NCBI RefSeq assembly: GCF_003326475.1
Contig: NZ_JPWA01000009.1
Location: 62,001-126,000 of the forward strand
DNA length: 64,000 nucleotides
Reading direction: 5' to 3'
DNA from: Thalassospira xianhensis MCCC 1A02616
GTDB taxonomy: Bacteria; Pseudomonadota; Alphaproteobacteria; Rhodospirillales; Thalassospiraceae
Shown here: positions 18,250-32,453 of the stretch, piece after piece
Layout of the letters: every line of letters begins with the position of its first letter
Position numbering within the stretch: the stretch's first letter is position 1
The notes under the pieces: model-generated
The model's input: the letters and a program-made list of their open reading frames with translations, nothing else
What the model was told of the DNA's origin: nothing
The model's database searches: none
Translations under genes and position numbers: made by a program

Positions 18250-19211
18250 ATTGCGCGCTGACTGGCAGTGATCTCGGCTGCGGCTGAGCGCAAGGCGGAC
18301 AGGAATGCACTACCTGCCGGGGAAAGGCTTTGTTTGCCGCGATAGGAAACGCCAACCGGGCCCGCGCCAAATGGTGCAACCCAGTCAACACTAGCCAGAA
18401 CACCGGTCTGGATATCAAGGGCTGCCACATGGGCTGGCATGATCCCGATGAAATTGTGGGTTCTTAAAAGCGATCTGTTTGCCAGATAGGAAACGGACTC
18501 AATTGCGGTTGGCGGTACATATTGATCCTGCCGGATAAAAAACTGATCGGTTTGTCTGCGCAAGGTGGTCTCGACAGGCGGCAAAATCCATCCAAATGGT
18601 TTGAGCTGATCAAACGAGACATTGGTCATTGCTGCCAGTGGATGCTGCATACCCGTCACGGCAAGAACGCGTTCGTCAAAGAACTTTTCCTGCGTAATGT
18701 TTTCCCGATAACGGTGGCTTGGCAGGCGTCCGACAACCATGTCGATTTCCCCCGACAAAAGACCGGGCATCAGAACCTCGTTTGTACCTTCGACGATCTT
18801 GATCGCAACATTCGGGCGAGCTTTTAAAAGTTCTTCGACAGCAATAGGCAACAATGTTGGTGATGCTGCCAGAAGTGTCCCGACAACAACGCGACCACTA
18901 TTGCCCTCGTTCAGGTCATCAAGTTCCTGTGCTGCGTTCGACACTTGGGCAAAGATCAGTTTTCCATGACGTATGAGGGATTCGCCAAAGACAGTCGGAA
19001 CGACCCCGCGATTGGTCCGCTCAAAAAGTTTGACCTCGAAGTCCAGTTCAAGATCCTGAATCATTTTCGTGGCTGCAGGTTGGGAAATGCTGAGATCGCG
19101 GGCAGCATTCTGGATGCTGCCATGCTGAGCAACCGCAATCAGAAGCCTGAGTTGCCGCAATTTCAACCGAGTTAATGCACGTTCGACAATGCGGGTGTGG
19201 CGTGTGGCCAT
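18246..19211 (-). CDS. LysR family transcriptional regulator of the catabolic island
   Basis: A 321-residue LysR-type regulator with the helix-turn-helix at about residues 16-75 (GSIQNAARDLSISQPAATKM) and a C-terminal effector domain. It sits between the aspartate-dehydrogenase-like gene (10 bases upstream) and the aldehyde dehydrogenase (99 bases downstream), all minus strand. The subgroup with a KLRQLRLLIAVAQHGS start resembles GbpR/PcaQ-like regulators of sugar-acid and aromatic catabolism. It is the natural candidate to control both arms of the island. Confidence 0.9.
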   Translation of the reverse strand: MATRHTRIVERALTRLKLRQLRLLIAVAQHGSIQNAARDLSISQPAATKMIQDLELDFEVKLFERTNRGVVPTVFGESLIRHGKLIFAQVSNAAQELDDLNEGNSGRVVVGTLLAASPTLLPIAVEELLKARPNVAIKIVEGTNEVLMPGLLSGEIDMVVGRLPSHRYRENITQEKFFDERVLAVTGMQHPLAAMTNVSFDQLKPFGWILPPVETTLRRQTDQFFIRQDQYVPPTAIESVSYLANRSLLRTHNFIGIMPAHVAALDIQTGVLASVDWVAPFGAGPVGVSYRGKQSLSPAGSAFLSALRSAAAEITASQRAI

Positions 19212-19220
19212 TCAATTTCC

Positions 19221-20003
19221 TTAGATCGTAATTGGTGCGATCTCGCGTTCGATGGCCGAGATTACACTCATAGCAGCCAGAGCAGAACTTCGGGGATTGT
19301 CAGGTAAGGCACGTCCTTCGATCCGGAATGAAAACCGGCCAAATGAACCCGACGCATGGATTTCGTGGATATTGTCCGAAATTGACGGGTCCGCGACAAG
19401 TTTGACCTTCGTTGAATCAAATCCTGTTCCGGCAATGGCAACTGCAGCAGCAACATTTGCGTTTTTGGGATAGGTCATCGCAGCAATTCTTGCCGAGCCT
19501 TCGAAATGGGTGGCCGCAGTTTTCAACGTTTCAAGATCAATCTGTTTTTCAGCAGGCGAACCTCGCCAGCCATGCGGAGGTTTACGGCCAACATATGTGA
19601 CATCGCCAAGACCACCAACTTTTGCTGCACGCAGGCAATCAAGCGCACCGATTGCACCACTGGCAAGATGCAGTTTCGCGCCACTGCTTTGGGCAGCCTG
19701 TAGCAAATTATCGGCAAGCACGGCATCGGCGAGTGCCCCAAGAGAAACCGTTATCAAATCGATGTCGCGCTTTAAGATCGAACAACCATGTTCTTCTAGG
19801 GCTGCGTGCCCCGCACAATCCACCATCAAGGTAATGTCATCAGGCAGTTCACTGACAGAATTGATATAGGTTGCACTGATTCGCGGACTGTCAGAAGCGT
19901 CGCTGATGCGGGTCAGAACAACATCCGGACCAAGCCCCCGTTCATTAAGTTTTGCAGCGACGTAGCGCCCAATAGCACCATCGCCAATAATGCCGATTTT
20001 CAT
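19221..20003 (-). CDS. nadX: Aspartate dehydrogenase-like NAD(P) enzyme (NadX family)
   Basis: A 260-residue oxidoreductase: N-terminal Rossmann fold with GDGAIGRYVAAKL and the C-terminal DUF108 domain with the NadX hallmark MTYPKNANVAAAVAIAG. Family members interconvert L-aspartate and iminoaspartate, feeding NAD synthesis or releasing ammonia from aspartate. The ATG at 20003 follows a strong AGGAGATATCT. It is divergent from the DapA-like gene with 181 bases between, and co-directional with LysR and the aldehyde dehydrogenase. In this catabolic setting it may act on a different amino or imino acid; the symbol denotes the family. Confidence 0.85.
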   Translation of the reverse strand: MKIGIIGDGAIGRYVAAKLNERGLGPDVVLTRISDASDSPRISATYINSVSELPDDITLMVDCAGHAALEEHGCSILKRDIDLITVSLGALADAVLADNLLQAAQSSGAKLHLASGAIGALDCLRAAKVGGLGDVTYVGRKPPHGWRGSPAEKQIDLETLKTAATHFEGSARIAAMTYPKNANVAAAVAIAGTGFDSTKVKLVADPSISDNIHEIHASGSFGRFSFRIEGRALPDNPRSSALAAMSVISAIEREIAPITI

Positions 20004-20050
20004 AGATATCTCCTGCTTTTGAAGCAAGCGTATCGGAAATTTCGAGCATC

Positions 20051-20060
20051 TTGATATCAA
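20051..20060. promoter_or_regulatory. TTGATATCAA palindrome in the nadX-dapA-like divergent region
   Basis: A perfect 10-base palindrome, 48 bases upstream of the nadX-like start and about 125 upstream of the DapA-like start. Its TGATATCA core matches the one at 18226-18233 next to the aldehyde dehydrogenase gene, which supports a common regulator. Confidence 0.4.
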
Positions 20061-20184
20061 AATATTGGATAGCTAGTTTCCGTCAAAACTGTTGGTTTTC
20101 TTTGGGTTTCGCCGCCTTAGTGCCGTCATGGATCAGCGCCTGCGCGCGGTTAAAACGACCTCTTTTCAGATCGGAAACCAACTC

Positions 20185-21138
20185 ATGAAATATACCAAGA
20201 ACGAAGCCAAGGCCTATGCACGTGAAACGATGCGTGGCATCTGGGCGGCTGCCCTTAATCCGTTCGCTGATAATCTGAGCATGGATGAGGCCGGCCTGCG
20301 TCGCAATATCCGGCACTGGATCGATGATCTTGATATTCGGGGACTGTTCATCGCCGGAAAGCAGGGCGAGTTCTGGTCAATGTCACTTGAAGAGCGCAAG
20401 CGCAACATGACGATTGCAGCAGAAGAATGCGGTGACAAGGCCGGAACCATCATGTCGATATCGGATCAGAATGTGAATACCGTTCTTGAACTGGGACGTC
20501 ATGCGCAGGAATGCGGTGCAGATTTTGTTGTCGTGCATGCCCCAATGCTGAGCTTCTGCAATGACCGCGACGAGGTTCTTTACAACTACTACAAATATCT
20601 TTGTGACCGTCTCGATATCGGTATCGCAATGTGGAGCCATCCTGACAGCGGATATCTGATGGCGCCGGAGACCTGTGCACGGATTGCGGAATTGCCAAAT
20701 ATCATGGCGATCAAATATTCGGTTCCGCGAAAACTCTATGCGCGTTTGACACGCATGGTTGGCGACAAGATTCTTGTTTCCACATCTTCAGAAGACGAAT
20801 GGCTGGACAATATCGAAGAACTTGGTTGGCAGCTTTATCTTTGCTCGTCACCTCCCTATTTGATGCAAACAAAGAATGACCGCCGGATGCATGAATATAC
20901 CGAGCTGGCCTTTAACGGGAAGTTCGATCAAGCCCGTCGGGTAAGAGACAGTTTGCAGTCTGTCCGCGATGCAATCAGAAAAACCAAGCCGGGCGGCAAG
21001 CCGACCGCCCATGGAAAGTACTGGCAGGAACTTCTTGGTCAGGTTGGTGGCCGTGTACGCCATCCGATGCTCGAACTTACCGAAGCGGAAAAAGCTGCCA
21101 CTAGTGCGGCGTTCGAGGATTCCGGTCTTCAGCTTTGA
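20185..21138 (+). CDS. DapA-like (dihydrodipicolinate synthase family) lyase or hydratase-aldolase
   Basis: A 317-residue TIM-barrel protein of the class I pyruvate-dependent lyase superfamily. The Schiff-base lysine is K177 in IMAIKYSVP. The usual GTTGE loop reads AGKQGEFWS, and the YNxP segment that carries the catalytic tyrosine reads MWSHP, so the tyrosine is replaced by W150. It is therefore unlikely to be the lysine-pathway DapA; catabolic aldolases, hydratase-aldolases and decarboxylases share the fold. The ATG at 20185 gives the expected N-terminus, though the frame is open 31 codons upstream. It is followed within 10 bases by the EamA transporter and heads the plus-strand arm. Confidence 0.82.
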   Translation: MKYTKNEAKAYARETMRGIWAAALNPFADNLSMDEAGLRRNIRHWIDDLDIRGLFIAGKQGEFWSMSLEERKRNMTIAAEECGDKAGTIMSISDQNVNTVLELGRHAQECGADFVVVHAPMLSFCNDRDEVLYNYYKYLCDRLDIGIAMWSHPDSGYLMAPETCARIAELPNIMAIKYSVPRKLYARLTRMVGDKILVSTSSEDEWLDNIEELGWQLYLCSSPPYLMQTKNDRRMHEYTELAFNGKFDQARRVRDSLQSVRDAIRKTKPGGKPTAHGKYWQELLGQVGGRVRHPMLELTEAEKAATSAAFEDSGLQL

Positions 21139-21146
21139 GCCATGTG

Positions 21147-22037
21147 ATGACCGGGGAAATACTGGCAACTCTTGCCGCATTTGCATACGGACTGGCAGGT
21201 GTCTTCATCATCCAGGGAAAGGCGAAAGCACGGGGTGACAACGGTGTATTCCTGTCCATCCTGCTGACGTTTGGCATGTCGCTATGTCTATGGGTTGGTT
21301 GGGGTAAGGTCGCGGTTAGCGACATCATGGTGCCTGATCTCTTTCCCGCAATGGCCGCCTTTGCCGTTGCCGGGGTGCTTGCGAATGTTGTCGGACGGCA
21401 ATCCATGTACCGCGCCACTGAAATGGTTGGTGCGGTACGCGCCGGAATTATGCGGCGAATGACGCCAATCTTTGCGATGCCCTGTGCGGTTGTGTTGCTT
21501 GGACAGTATCCCGATGCGCTTCACATTGCTGGCGCTCTGATTATCCTGATCGGGGTTGCGATCTATCTGGTGCAGCCCACCGGACAAAGCCTTGCTATTC
21601 CCAAAATCGGGCTGGTGGTCGGCGTCATGTCTGCCCTTGCTTATGCCCTTGCATATTGTTTCAGGGGGATCGGGCTTGTTTCCATACCGGATGCGGCATT
21701 AGGAGCAAGCGTCGGTGCACTATTTGCCGCGGTGATCCTGTTGATCTGGGCGTTAGGTGCCAAGGGTGCAAAGGCCGGTTGGGCTTACATCACCATTGAT
21801 CGATCACGACAACACTGGCAAACGGCACTGGCATTAAGCGCCGGGCAACTGCTGCAATTCTTTGCACTTAAGACAGCCTCGGTCTTGTCAGTTGCCGTCT
21901 TGGGAACCCTCGAAGTACTGTTCTGCGCTGCCTTTGTATTAGTTATAACAAGGTGCGAAACCGTTGCGATCATAAGGCTCCTGATCGCTTCAATCGTGAC
22001 GATGGGTGGCACAACACTGCTGTTTTTATCGCCATAA
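21147..22037 (+). CDS. EamA/DMT family transporter
   Basis: A 296-residue membrane protein with ten hydrophobic segments arranged as two EamA repeats, the build of drug/metabolite transporters. TTG (21135) and GTG (21144) starts are also possible; ATG at 21147 follows GAG seven bases earlier and lies 8 bases after the DapA-like stop. DMT proteins move small metabolites, often outward; the direction and substrate here are unknown. Placement inside the island suggests a pathway intermediate or product. Confidence 0.87.
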   Translation: MTGEILATLAAFAYGLAGVFIIQGKAKARGDNGVFLSILLTFGMSLCLWVGWGKVAVSDIMVPDLFPAMAAFAVAGVLANVVGRQSMYRATEMVGAVRAGIMRRMTPIFAMPCAVVLLGQYPDALHIAGALIILIGVAIYLVQPTGQSLAIPKIGLVVGVMSALAYALAYCFRGIGLVSIPDAALGASVGALFAAVILLIWALGAKGAKAGWAYITIDRSRQHWQTALALSAGQLLQFFALKTASVLSVAVLGTLEVLFCAAFVLVITRCETVAIIRLLIASIVTMGGTTLLFLSP

Positions 22038-22162
22038 CAGCTATCAGCAATACCGATATCCACTTTCCGCGAAACAAATATTCCTTTGCCTCAATTCCCC
22101 ATAACCTTTCACGTGGAAAGTCGTTTTGCAAGACGAACATGTCGATCTACCGGGAGAAGATC

Positions 22163-23735
<1,573 letters not shown>

Positions 23736-23748
23736 TTACCAAAGCCAA

Positions 23749-23770
23749 AGGGCGCGCGTATGCGCGCCCT
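23749..23770 (+). promoter_or_regulatory. Hairpin between dctP and dctQ
   Basis: AGGGCGCGC at 23749-23757 and its exact complement GCGCGCCCT at 23762-23770 form a 9 bp GC-only-rich stem with a 4-nt loop, 14 bases after the dctP stop. No T run follows. Such hairpins between the binding-protein gene and the permease genes commonly protect the upstream mRNA and lower permease expression. The in-frame ATG at 23760 is buried in it, which argues for the later dctQ start. Confidence 0.65.
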
Positions 23771-23792
23771 AAAAGCCAGAGTATATTCAATC

Positions 23793-24332
23793 ATGATCGG
23801 AAACCTATCTGCGCGCGTGGCACGTGTCGAAATGACGTTGGCAGTCATGCTGGCGGTTTCAATTACAGTGCTGATCCTTCTTAATGTAGTCACACGCAGT
23901 GCAGGTGCTGCTCTTTACTGGGTTGATGAGCTTGCAATCTATGCAATGGCCTGGATGACCTTTCTAAGCGCGTCTGCTGCCCTGCATTTCGGTCATACCG
24001 TTGCTGTGACGATTTTGACTGATCTCTTACCACCGATTATTCGCCACATTGCCGCAAAGCTTGTCGATTTGATCGTTTTTGCATTTGCACTGGCTATGTT
24101 CTGGTTTTGCTGGCGCTGGTTTTCACCATTGGAACTGGCACGTCATGGCTTTGATTTCAAAGCTTTTCAGGGTGCTACCTTCAACTTTATCTATGCCGAG
24201 CCGACCACGACGCTTGGTATTAAGAAATACTGGGTTTGGATGGTGATGTGGGCGTTTTCAATCGGAGCAACACTGCACAGTTTCACGAACCTGATTGGTC
24301 AAAACCCGGCCGATAAGAAGGAAGAGTCATGA
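23793..24332 (+). CDS. dctQ: TRAP transporter small permease DctQ
   Basis: A 179-residue membrane protein with four helices and the DctQ-type segment VVTRSAGAALYWVDELAIYAM, in which the W-x-E-E/D-like motif is recognisable. It links the binding protein to the large permease. The start at 23793 is chosen because the upstream ATG at 23760 is inside a stable hairpin. The stop overlaps dctM by 4 bases (ATGA), indicating coupled translation. Confidence 0.88.
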   Translation: MIGNLSARVARVEMTLAVMLAVSITVLILLNVVTRSAGAALYWVDELAIYAMAWMTFLSASAALHFGHTVAVTILTDLLPPIIRHIAAKLVDLIVFAFALAMFWFCWRWFSPLELARHGFDFKAFQGATFNFIYAEPTTTLGIKKYWVWMVMWAFSIGATLHSFTNLIGQNPADKKEES

Positions 24333-25591
24333 CACCGCTGATCTTTGCTTTCAAGCTGCTGATCGCTGTTCCGGTTGCACTGGTTCTGGCCCTGACCGCC
24401 ATCTGGTACATTTGGGAAAGCGGTAATACGGTTCTGTACGACAGCTTTGCTCAGAAAATGTTCGCAGGGCTTGAAAACTATGGCCTTCTGGCAATACCGC
24501 TCTTCATGCTGACCGGGGAAATGATGAACGAAGGCGGAATGACCCGCCGGTTGATCAATGCTGCGCGTGTTTTTGTCGGCGGGTTCCGTGGCGGTCTGGC
24601 TTATATCAATCTTCTTGCAAACATGTTCATGGCAGCCATCATTGGTTCTGCGACTGCCCAAATCGCGGTGATGGCACGGGCAATGAACCCCGAGATGGAA
24701 AAGGAAGGGTACGACAAAGGGTTTGCGGCGGCGACAACCGCAGCAGGCGGGCTTTTGGCACCGGTCATTCCCCCATCAATGATGTTTGTCATTTATGGTG
24801 TTCTGGCACAAATCCCCATCGGAGAAATGTTTTTGGCCGGTGTATTACCGGGTATTTTGCTGGCTGGATCGTTCGCTGCTGTCATATTCCTTGTCGGACT
24901 GGTGACAGGCTTCCCAAAAGGCGAATGGTTTACCCGGGATGAAGCGTTATCTGCTCTTTTGCATTGTTTGCCTGCTGCATTAATCCCGATTGCAATCGTT
25001 GGCGGCATTGTTTTTGGAATAGCGACACCAACCGAAAGTGCGGCGATCGCATCGCTCATCGCGTTTTTGATCGGTTGGCTTGTTTATGGTGAACTCAAAC
25101 CATCAGCCTTCATCGACATGTTCAGGCGCACTGCAGTCAACTCATCAATGATCATTTTCATGATCGCTGCCGCGAATGTGTTTGGGTGGGTAATTATCTA
25201 TGAAGCTCTCCCCCAGAAGCTGGCAGCATTAATCACCTCGGTGACGAGCGATCCTCTGTTATTCCTTCTGATCGTCAATTTGGTGCTGCTGTTTGTGGGA
25301 ATGGTGATTGACGGAATTGCAGCCATAATCCTGATTTCGCCAATTTTGCTACCAATCGCCATGAATGATTTCAATATCAGCCCCTACCAGTTCGGGGTGG
25401 TCATGTGCCTTAATCTTACACTTGGACTTTTGACACCACCCGTGGGGGTAGGACTTTATATCGCGTCATCCATGAGCGGCGTTTCAGCAGGGCGCATTTT
25501 GAAATCCCTTTGGCCGTTCTTGCTGGCTGTTACCATCATTCTGGTGTTGCTCAGCGCGTTCCCATGGATTTCTAATTTCCTGACTGAGTAG
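24329..25591 (+). CDS. dctM: TRAP transporter large permease DctM
   Basis: A 420-residue sodium-coupled permease with about twelve helices. Family motifs include GSATAQIAVMARAMNPEM, GGLLAPVIPPSMMFVIYG near residue 145 and LNLTLGLLTPPVGVGLY near 360. It completes the DctPQM transporter and ends the plus-strand arm of the island. The terminator hairpin at 25657-25685 lies 66 bases downstream and is shared with convergent gyrB. Confidence 0.95.
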   Translation: MTPLIFAFKLLIAVPVALVLALTAIWYIWESGNTVLYDSFAQKMFAGLENYGLLAIPLFMLTGEMMNEGGMTRRLINAARVFVGGFRGGLAYINLLANMFMAAIIGSATAQIAVMARAMNPEMEKEGYDKGFAAATTAAGGLLAPVIPPSMMFVIYGVLAQIPIGEMFLAGVLPGILLAGSFAAVIFLVGLVTGFPKGEWFTRDEALSALLHCLPAALIPIAIVGGIVFGIATPTESAAIASLIAFLIGWLVYGELKPSAFIDMFRRTAVNSSMIIFMIAAANVFGWVIIYEALPQKLAALITSVTSDPLLFLLIVNLVLLFVGMVIDGIAAIILISPILLPIAMNDFNISPYQFGVVMCLNLTLGLLTPPVGVGLYIASSMSGVSAGRILKSLWPFLLAVTIILVLLSAFPWISNFLTE

Positions 25592-25646
25592 TTCTGGCGA
25601 TCACAACGTATCTACCATCTCCGAGAATAGGTCGAGATACTCCCGA

Positions 25647-25685
25647 AAATAACAAAGAAAGCCGGAGGCAATACCTCCGGCTTTC
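25647..25685 (-). terminator. Bidirectional terminator between dctM and gyrB
   Basis: A perfect 12 bp stem (GAAAGCCGGAGG at 25657-25668 with CCTCCGGCTTTC at 25674-25685) and a 5-nt loop. On the minus strand it is followed by TTTGTTATTTT, a good gyrB terminator; on the plus strand the stem itself ends in CTTTC and can stop dctM transcripts. Confidence 0.8.
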
Positions 25686-25740
25686 TAACATTACACGTCA
25701 CAAGTTCTAATTTTATGCGTCAATTCACATTTGATGCCAG

Positions 25741-29380
<3,640 letters not shown>

Positions 29381-29444
29381 GGACGTACCGTCTTGGGGTG
29401 GAAGATTATGGGCAAGAACAGCCACAGCAAAAGTGCGCTAACCG

Positions 29445-30563
29445 TCAGACGCGCATCGGCATCAGAACATACAATGCCGAAAGATCATCGGTATCACGCA
29501 AAATGGTTGGTGATGACCCGTCTGACATCAAAAGGTTCAGGGTGTCACCCTTTACCTGCTTGGCAATATCGAGCAAATAACGCGAATTGAAACCGATTTC
29601 GATGTCGTCGGCATCATAATTGATTTCGAGTTCCTCGGATGCGGTTCCGTGTTCCGGGCTCGACGCGGAAAGGGTCAGGGTATTCCCCGACATGACGACT
29701 TTGACCGCACGCGATTTTTCGATCGAAATTGCGGAAACGCGATCAACAGCATCGGCAAAGGCTTTGCACTCGATATCGAGCGTCTTGTCATTGCCAGACG
29801 GAATAACACGCTCGTAATCCGGGAAGGTGCCGTCAATCAGCTTGGAGGTCAGCACTGCCTTGCCAAAACCAAAGCGAATTTTGGTGTCGGACATGGCGAT
29901 ATCGACCGCTTCGCCGGTTTCCTCGATCAGCTTGCGCAATTCGCCAACGGTTTTGCGTGGCACAATAACGCCCGGCATGTTTTCAGCCCCATCAGGAAGC
30001 GGTGCTTCGACGCGTGCCAGACGATGGCCATCGGTTGCAACCGCGCGCAGGATTTTGGTTCCTTCGGCGTCGGTCGCATGGAAATAGATACCATTCAGAT
30101 AGTAACGGGTTTCTTCGGTCGAAATCGCAAATTCGGCACGATCAATCAGACCGCGAAGCTCGGCCGCAGCAAGGCCAAAGCTGACCGGAAGATCGCCGCC
30201 AGACATTACCGGGAAATCATCAACCGGAAGAACGGCCAGATTGAATTTCGAACGACCTGCCGACAGGGTAAGACGCCCTGCACCCGGCTCCAGCGCGATT
30301 TGTACCTGAGAGCCTTCCGGCAGTTTGCGGACAATCTCGTAAAGGGTATGGGCGGGGGTGGTGGTTGCACCGGCTTCACTGACTTCTGCAGTGGTGGTTT
30401 CAATCACCTCCAGATCCATATCCGTTGCAGTCAAAGACAGCTGATCATTCTCTGCCCGCAGCAAAATATTGGACAGTATCGGAATGGTATTGCGCCGTTC
30501 GACCACACTTTGAACATGGGTCAAAGATTTCAACAGAGCCGCGCGTTCAATGGTCAGCTTCAT
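29445..30563 (-). CDS. dnaN: DNA polymerase III beta sliding clamp
   Basis: The 372-residue ring subunit that tethers polymerase III to DNA. Three clamp domains are evident, starting with MKLTIERAALLKSLTHVQ and ending with the family C-terminus ALYVLMPMRV. Residues RNTIPILSNILL and VATDGHRLA are typical. It lies between dnaA (309 bases upstream) and recF. Confidence 0.97.
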   Translation of the reverse strand: MKLTIERAALLKSLTHVQSVVERRNTIPILSNILLRAENDQLSLTATDMDLEVIETTTAEVSEAGATTTPAHTLYEIVRKLPEGSQVQIALEPGAGRLTLSAGRSKFNLAVLPVDDFPVMSGGDLPVSFGLAAAELRGLIDRAEFAISTEETRYYLNGIYFHATDAEGTKILRAVATDGHRLARVEAPLPDGAENMPGVIVPRKTVGELRKLIEETGEAVDIAMSDTKIRFGFGKAVLTSKLIDGTFPDYERVIPSGNDKTLDIECKAFADAVDRVSAISIEKSRAVKVVMSGNTLTLSASSPEHGTASEELEINYDADDIEIGFNSRYLLDIAKQVKGDTLNLLMSDGSSPTILRDTDDLSALYVLMPMRV

Positions 30564-30872
30564 GCCCGTCCTATCCGTCTGTCAGTATTGGTTTAACAAA
30601 TTGATTTATAATCGGTTTTGTCGCTTTTACCCCACCCTTTCGGACAAGGCAGGCGCATTATAACATGCATGTCAGGAAATCGAAGGATTTTTACGACTGA
30701 AACCCAAGCAAACAAAACGAGTCGTTGTATATTTTCCCACCCAATGCGCGCAAAAGGCGGAACCCCGCGCGGTGCCTGATTTTCAGCCCATTGCTCACTG
30801 CAAAAATCCGACCGAAATCAGAACGGGTCACCGCCCCTAGACCGTGACCCGCACCTTATTTTCAAGCCGTAA
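30564..30872. other. 309-bp dnaA-dnaN intergenic region
   Basis: The stretch just upstream of dnaN is AT-rich (a TATAAA-like element lies about 45 bases before its start on the minus strand) and probably carries the dnaN promoter. A hairpin CGGGTCAC / GTGACCCG at 30824-30851, with a 12-nt loop, lies 22 bases after the dnaA stop and may end dnaA transcripts. I see no cluster of DnaA boxes. Confidence 0.5.
30824..30851 (-). terminator. Weak terminator candidate after dnaA
   Basis: An 8 bp stem with a 12-nt loop just after the dnaA stop; on the minus strand it is followed by TTCTGATTTC, a poor T run, so partial readthrough to dnaN is likely. Confidence 0.35.
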
Positions 30873-32453
30873 TCAGCCTTCAAGCATACGACGCAGCAGG
30901 TCGATGTCCTCGGACAGCGACGGATCGCTTACATGCAGTTCTTCGATCTTGCGAACCGCATGCATGACGGTCGTGTGATCACGACCACCGAATTTGCGCC
31001 CAATTTCCGGCAGGGAATGCGTCGTCAATTGCTTGGACAGATACATCGCGACCTGACGCGGGCGGGCAACTGCCCGGGCGCGACGGGCGGAATGCATGTC
31101 CGAGACCTTGATATTGAAATGCTCAGCAACTTTTTTCTGGATTTCCTCAATCGAAACCCGGCGTTCGGATGCGCGCAGGACATCGTGCAGCACGTCCTGA
31201 ACCATCTCGAGACTGATTTCACGCCCGACGAGCTGCGCATGGGCAATGACGCGGTTCAGCGCACCTTCAAGTTCACGCACGTTCGCGGTGATCTTGTGGG
31301 CCAGAAACTCCATCACGCGCTGCGGCAATTCGATATTCTGACGCTCTGCCTTCGATTCGAGAATACCCAAACGCAGTTCATAGGTCGTGGCATGAATATC
31401 GGCAACAAGGCCGGAGCCAAGACGCGAACGCAGGCGTTCCTCGATATCCTCAAGGTCAGAGGGTGACTTGTCAGCCGACACAATGATCTGACGGCCCTGA
31501 TCCACCAGCGCGTTGAAGGTGTGGAAGAATTCTTCCTGGGTCGAGTCCTTGCCCGAAATGAACTGAACGTCATCGACCATCAGCACATCAACGGACCGGA
31601 ACTGATCCTTGAAATCGACGGTGTTTTTGTCACGCAGGGCCCGGATAAACCGATACATGAATTTTTCAGCCGACAGGTAAATCACCGTGCGATGCGGCTG
31701 GGTGCGACGAATGTGCCACGCAATTGCATGCATAAGGTGGGTTTTACCAAGACCGACACCGCCATAAAGGAACAGCGGGTTGAAAGGCACCGATTCGGCC
31801 TCTGCCAAACGGCGTGCTGCCGCATAGGCAAATTCATTCGGCTTGCCGATCACGAAATTGTCGAAGGTATAACGGGGATCAAGGGCGGCCGATATGCCGT
31901 CATCGGACATAGTGCCAATTGCCTTGCGACCGCCGGAAACCAGACCTTTAGCATTGCCTGCATAGGATGGGCTGGAACCTTCTGCGCCAGTCGCCTCGTT
32001 TACGACCTTGTCCAGTCGCGCGACATCGCCGCTGATGCGACCATGCGCGTTGCCATTGCCAGACTGGGGGCCTGAGTTCGAAGCAGAGGAAGAAGGCGTA
32101 CCTTTCTGACCGTTACCATTTGCCGGTTGAACAACAACGATCTCGACAAAATGGATGTTCTCGTCCTCGGAATGCCAGAAGGACTGAATACGATCCAGAT
32201 AGTGCTGGGTCACCCAGTCACGCATTGCACGCGTTGGCGCACCAAGACGTGCAACTCCGGCTTCGACAGCGATCAATGCGACGGGATCAAGCCAATAGCG
32301 ATAAGCAGTCGCGCCAAACTCCGACCGAAGTTTTTCGCGGACAACCTGCCATGTCGCTTTCGCGTGATCGTCTAGCGCCGCCTGCTGGTCACCCGGAATC
32401 CCCCCGTTGGACTCCCCGAGTGCCGATTGCGTTCCCCTAACGGCGTGCTGCAC
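30873..32453 (-). CDS. dnaA: Chromosomal replication initiator protein DnaA
   Basis: The 526-residue initiator ATPase. Domain I occupies roughly the first 90 residues, followed by a long low-complexity linker rich in G, N and S; the AAA+ domain has Walker A YGGVGLGKTHLMHA and Walker B LMVDDVQFI; domain IV has the DNA-binding signature GGRDHTTVMHAVRK. GTG at 32453 is preferred because GGGGAAAGG stands 8 bases before it; an in-frame TTG lies 9 codons upstream at 32480. It follows rpsT, a common alphaproteobacterial arrangement. Confidence 0.97.
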   Translation of the reverse strand: MQHAVRGTQSALGESNGGIPGDQQAALDDHAKATWQVVREKLRSEFGATAYRYWLDPVALIAVEAGVARLGAPTRAMRDWVTQHYLDRIQSFWHSEDENIHFVEIVVVQPANGNGQKGTPSSSASNSGPQSGNGNAHGRISGDVARLDKVVNEATGAEGSSPSYAGNAKGLVSGGRKAIGTMSDDGISAALDPRYTFDNFVIGKPNEFAYAAARRLAEAESVPFNPLFLYGGVGLGKTHLMHAIAWHIRRTQPHRTVIYLSAEKFMYRFIRALRDKNTVDFKDQFRSVDVLMVDDVQFISGKDSTQEEFFHTFNALVDQGRQIIVSADKSPSDLEDIEERLRSRLGSGLVADIHATTYELRLGILESKAERQNIELPQRVMEFLAHKITANVRELEGALNRVIAHAQLVGREISLEMVQDVLHDVLRASERRVSIEEIQKKVAEHFNIKVSDMHSARRARAVARPRQVAMYLSKQLTTHSLPEIGRKFGGRDHTTVMHAVRKIEELHVSDPSLSEDIDLLRRMLEG

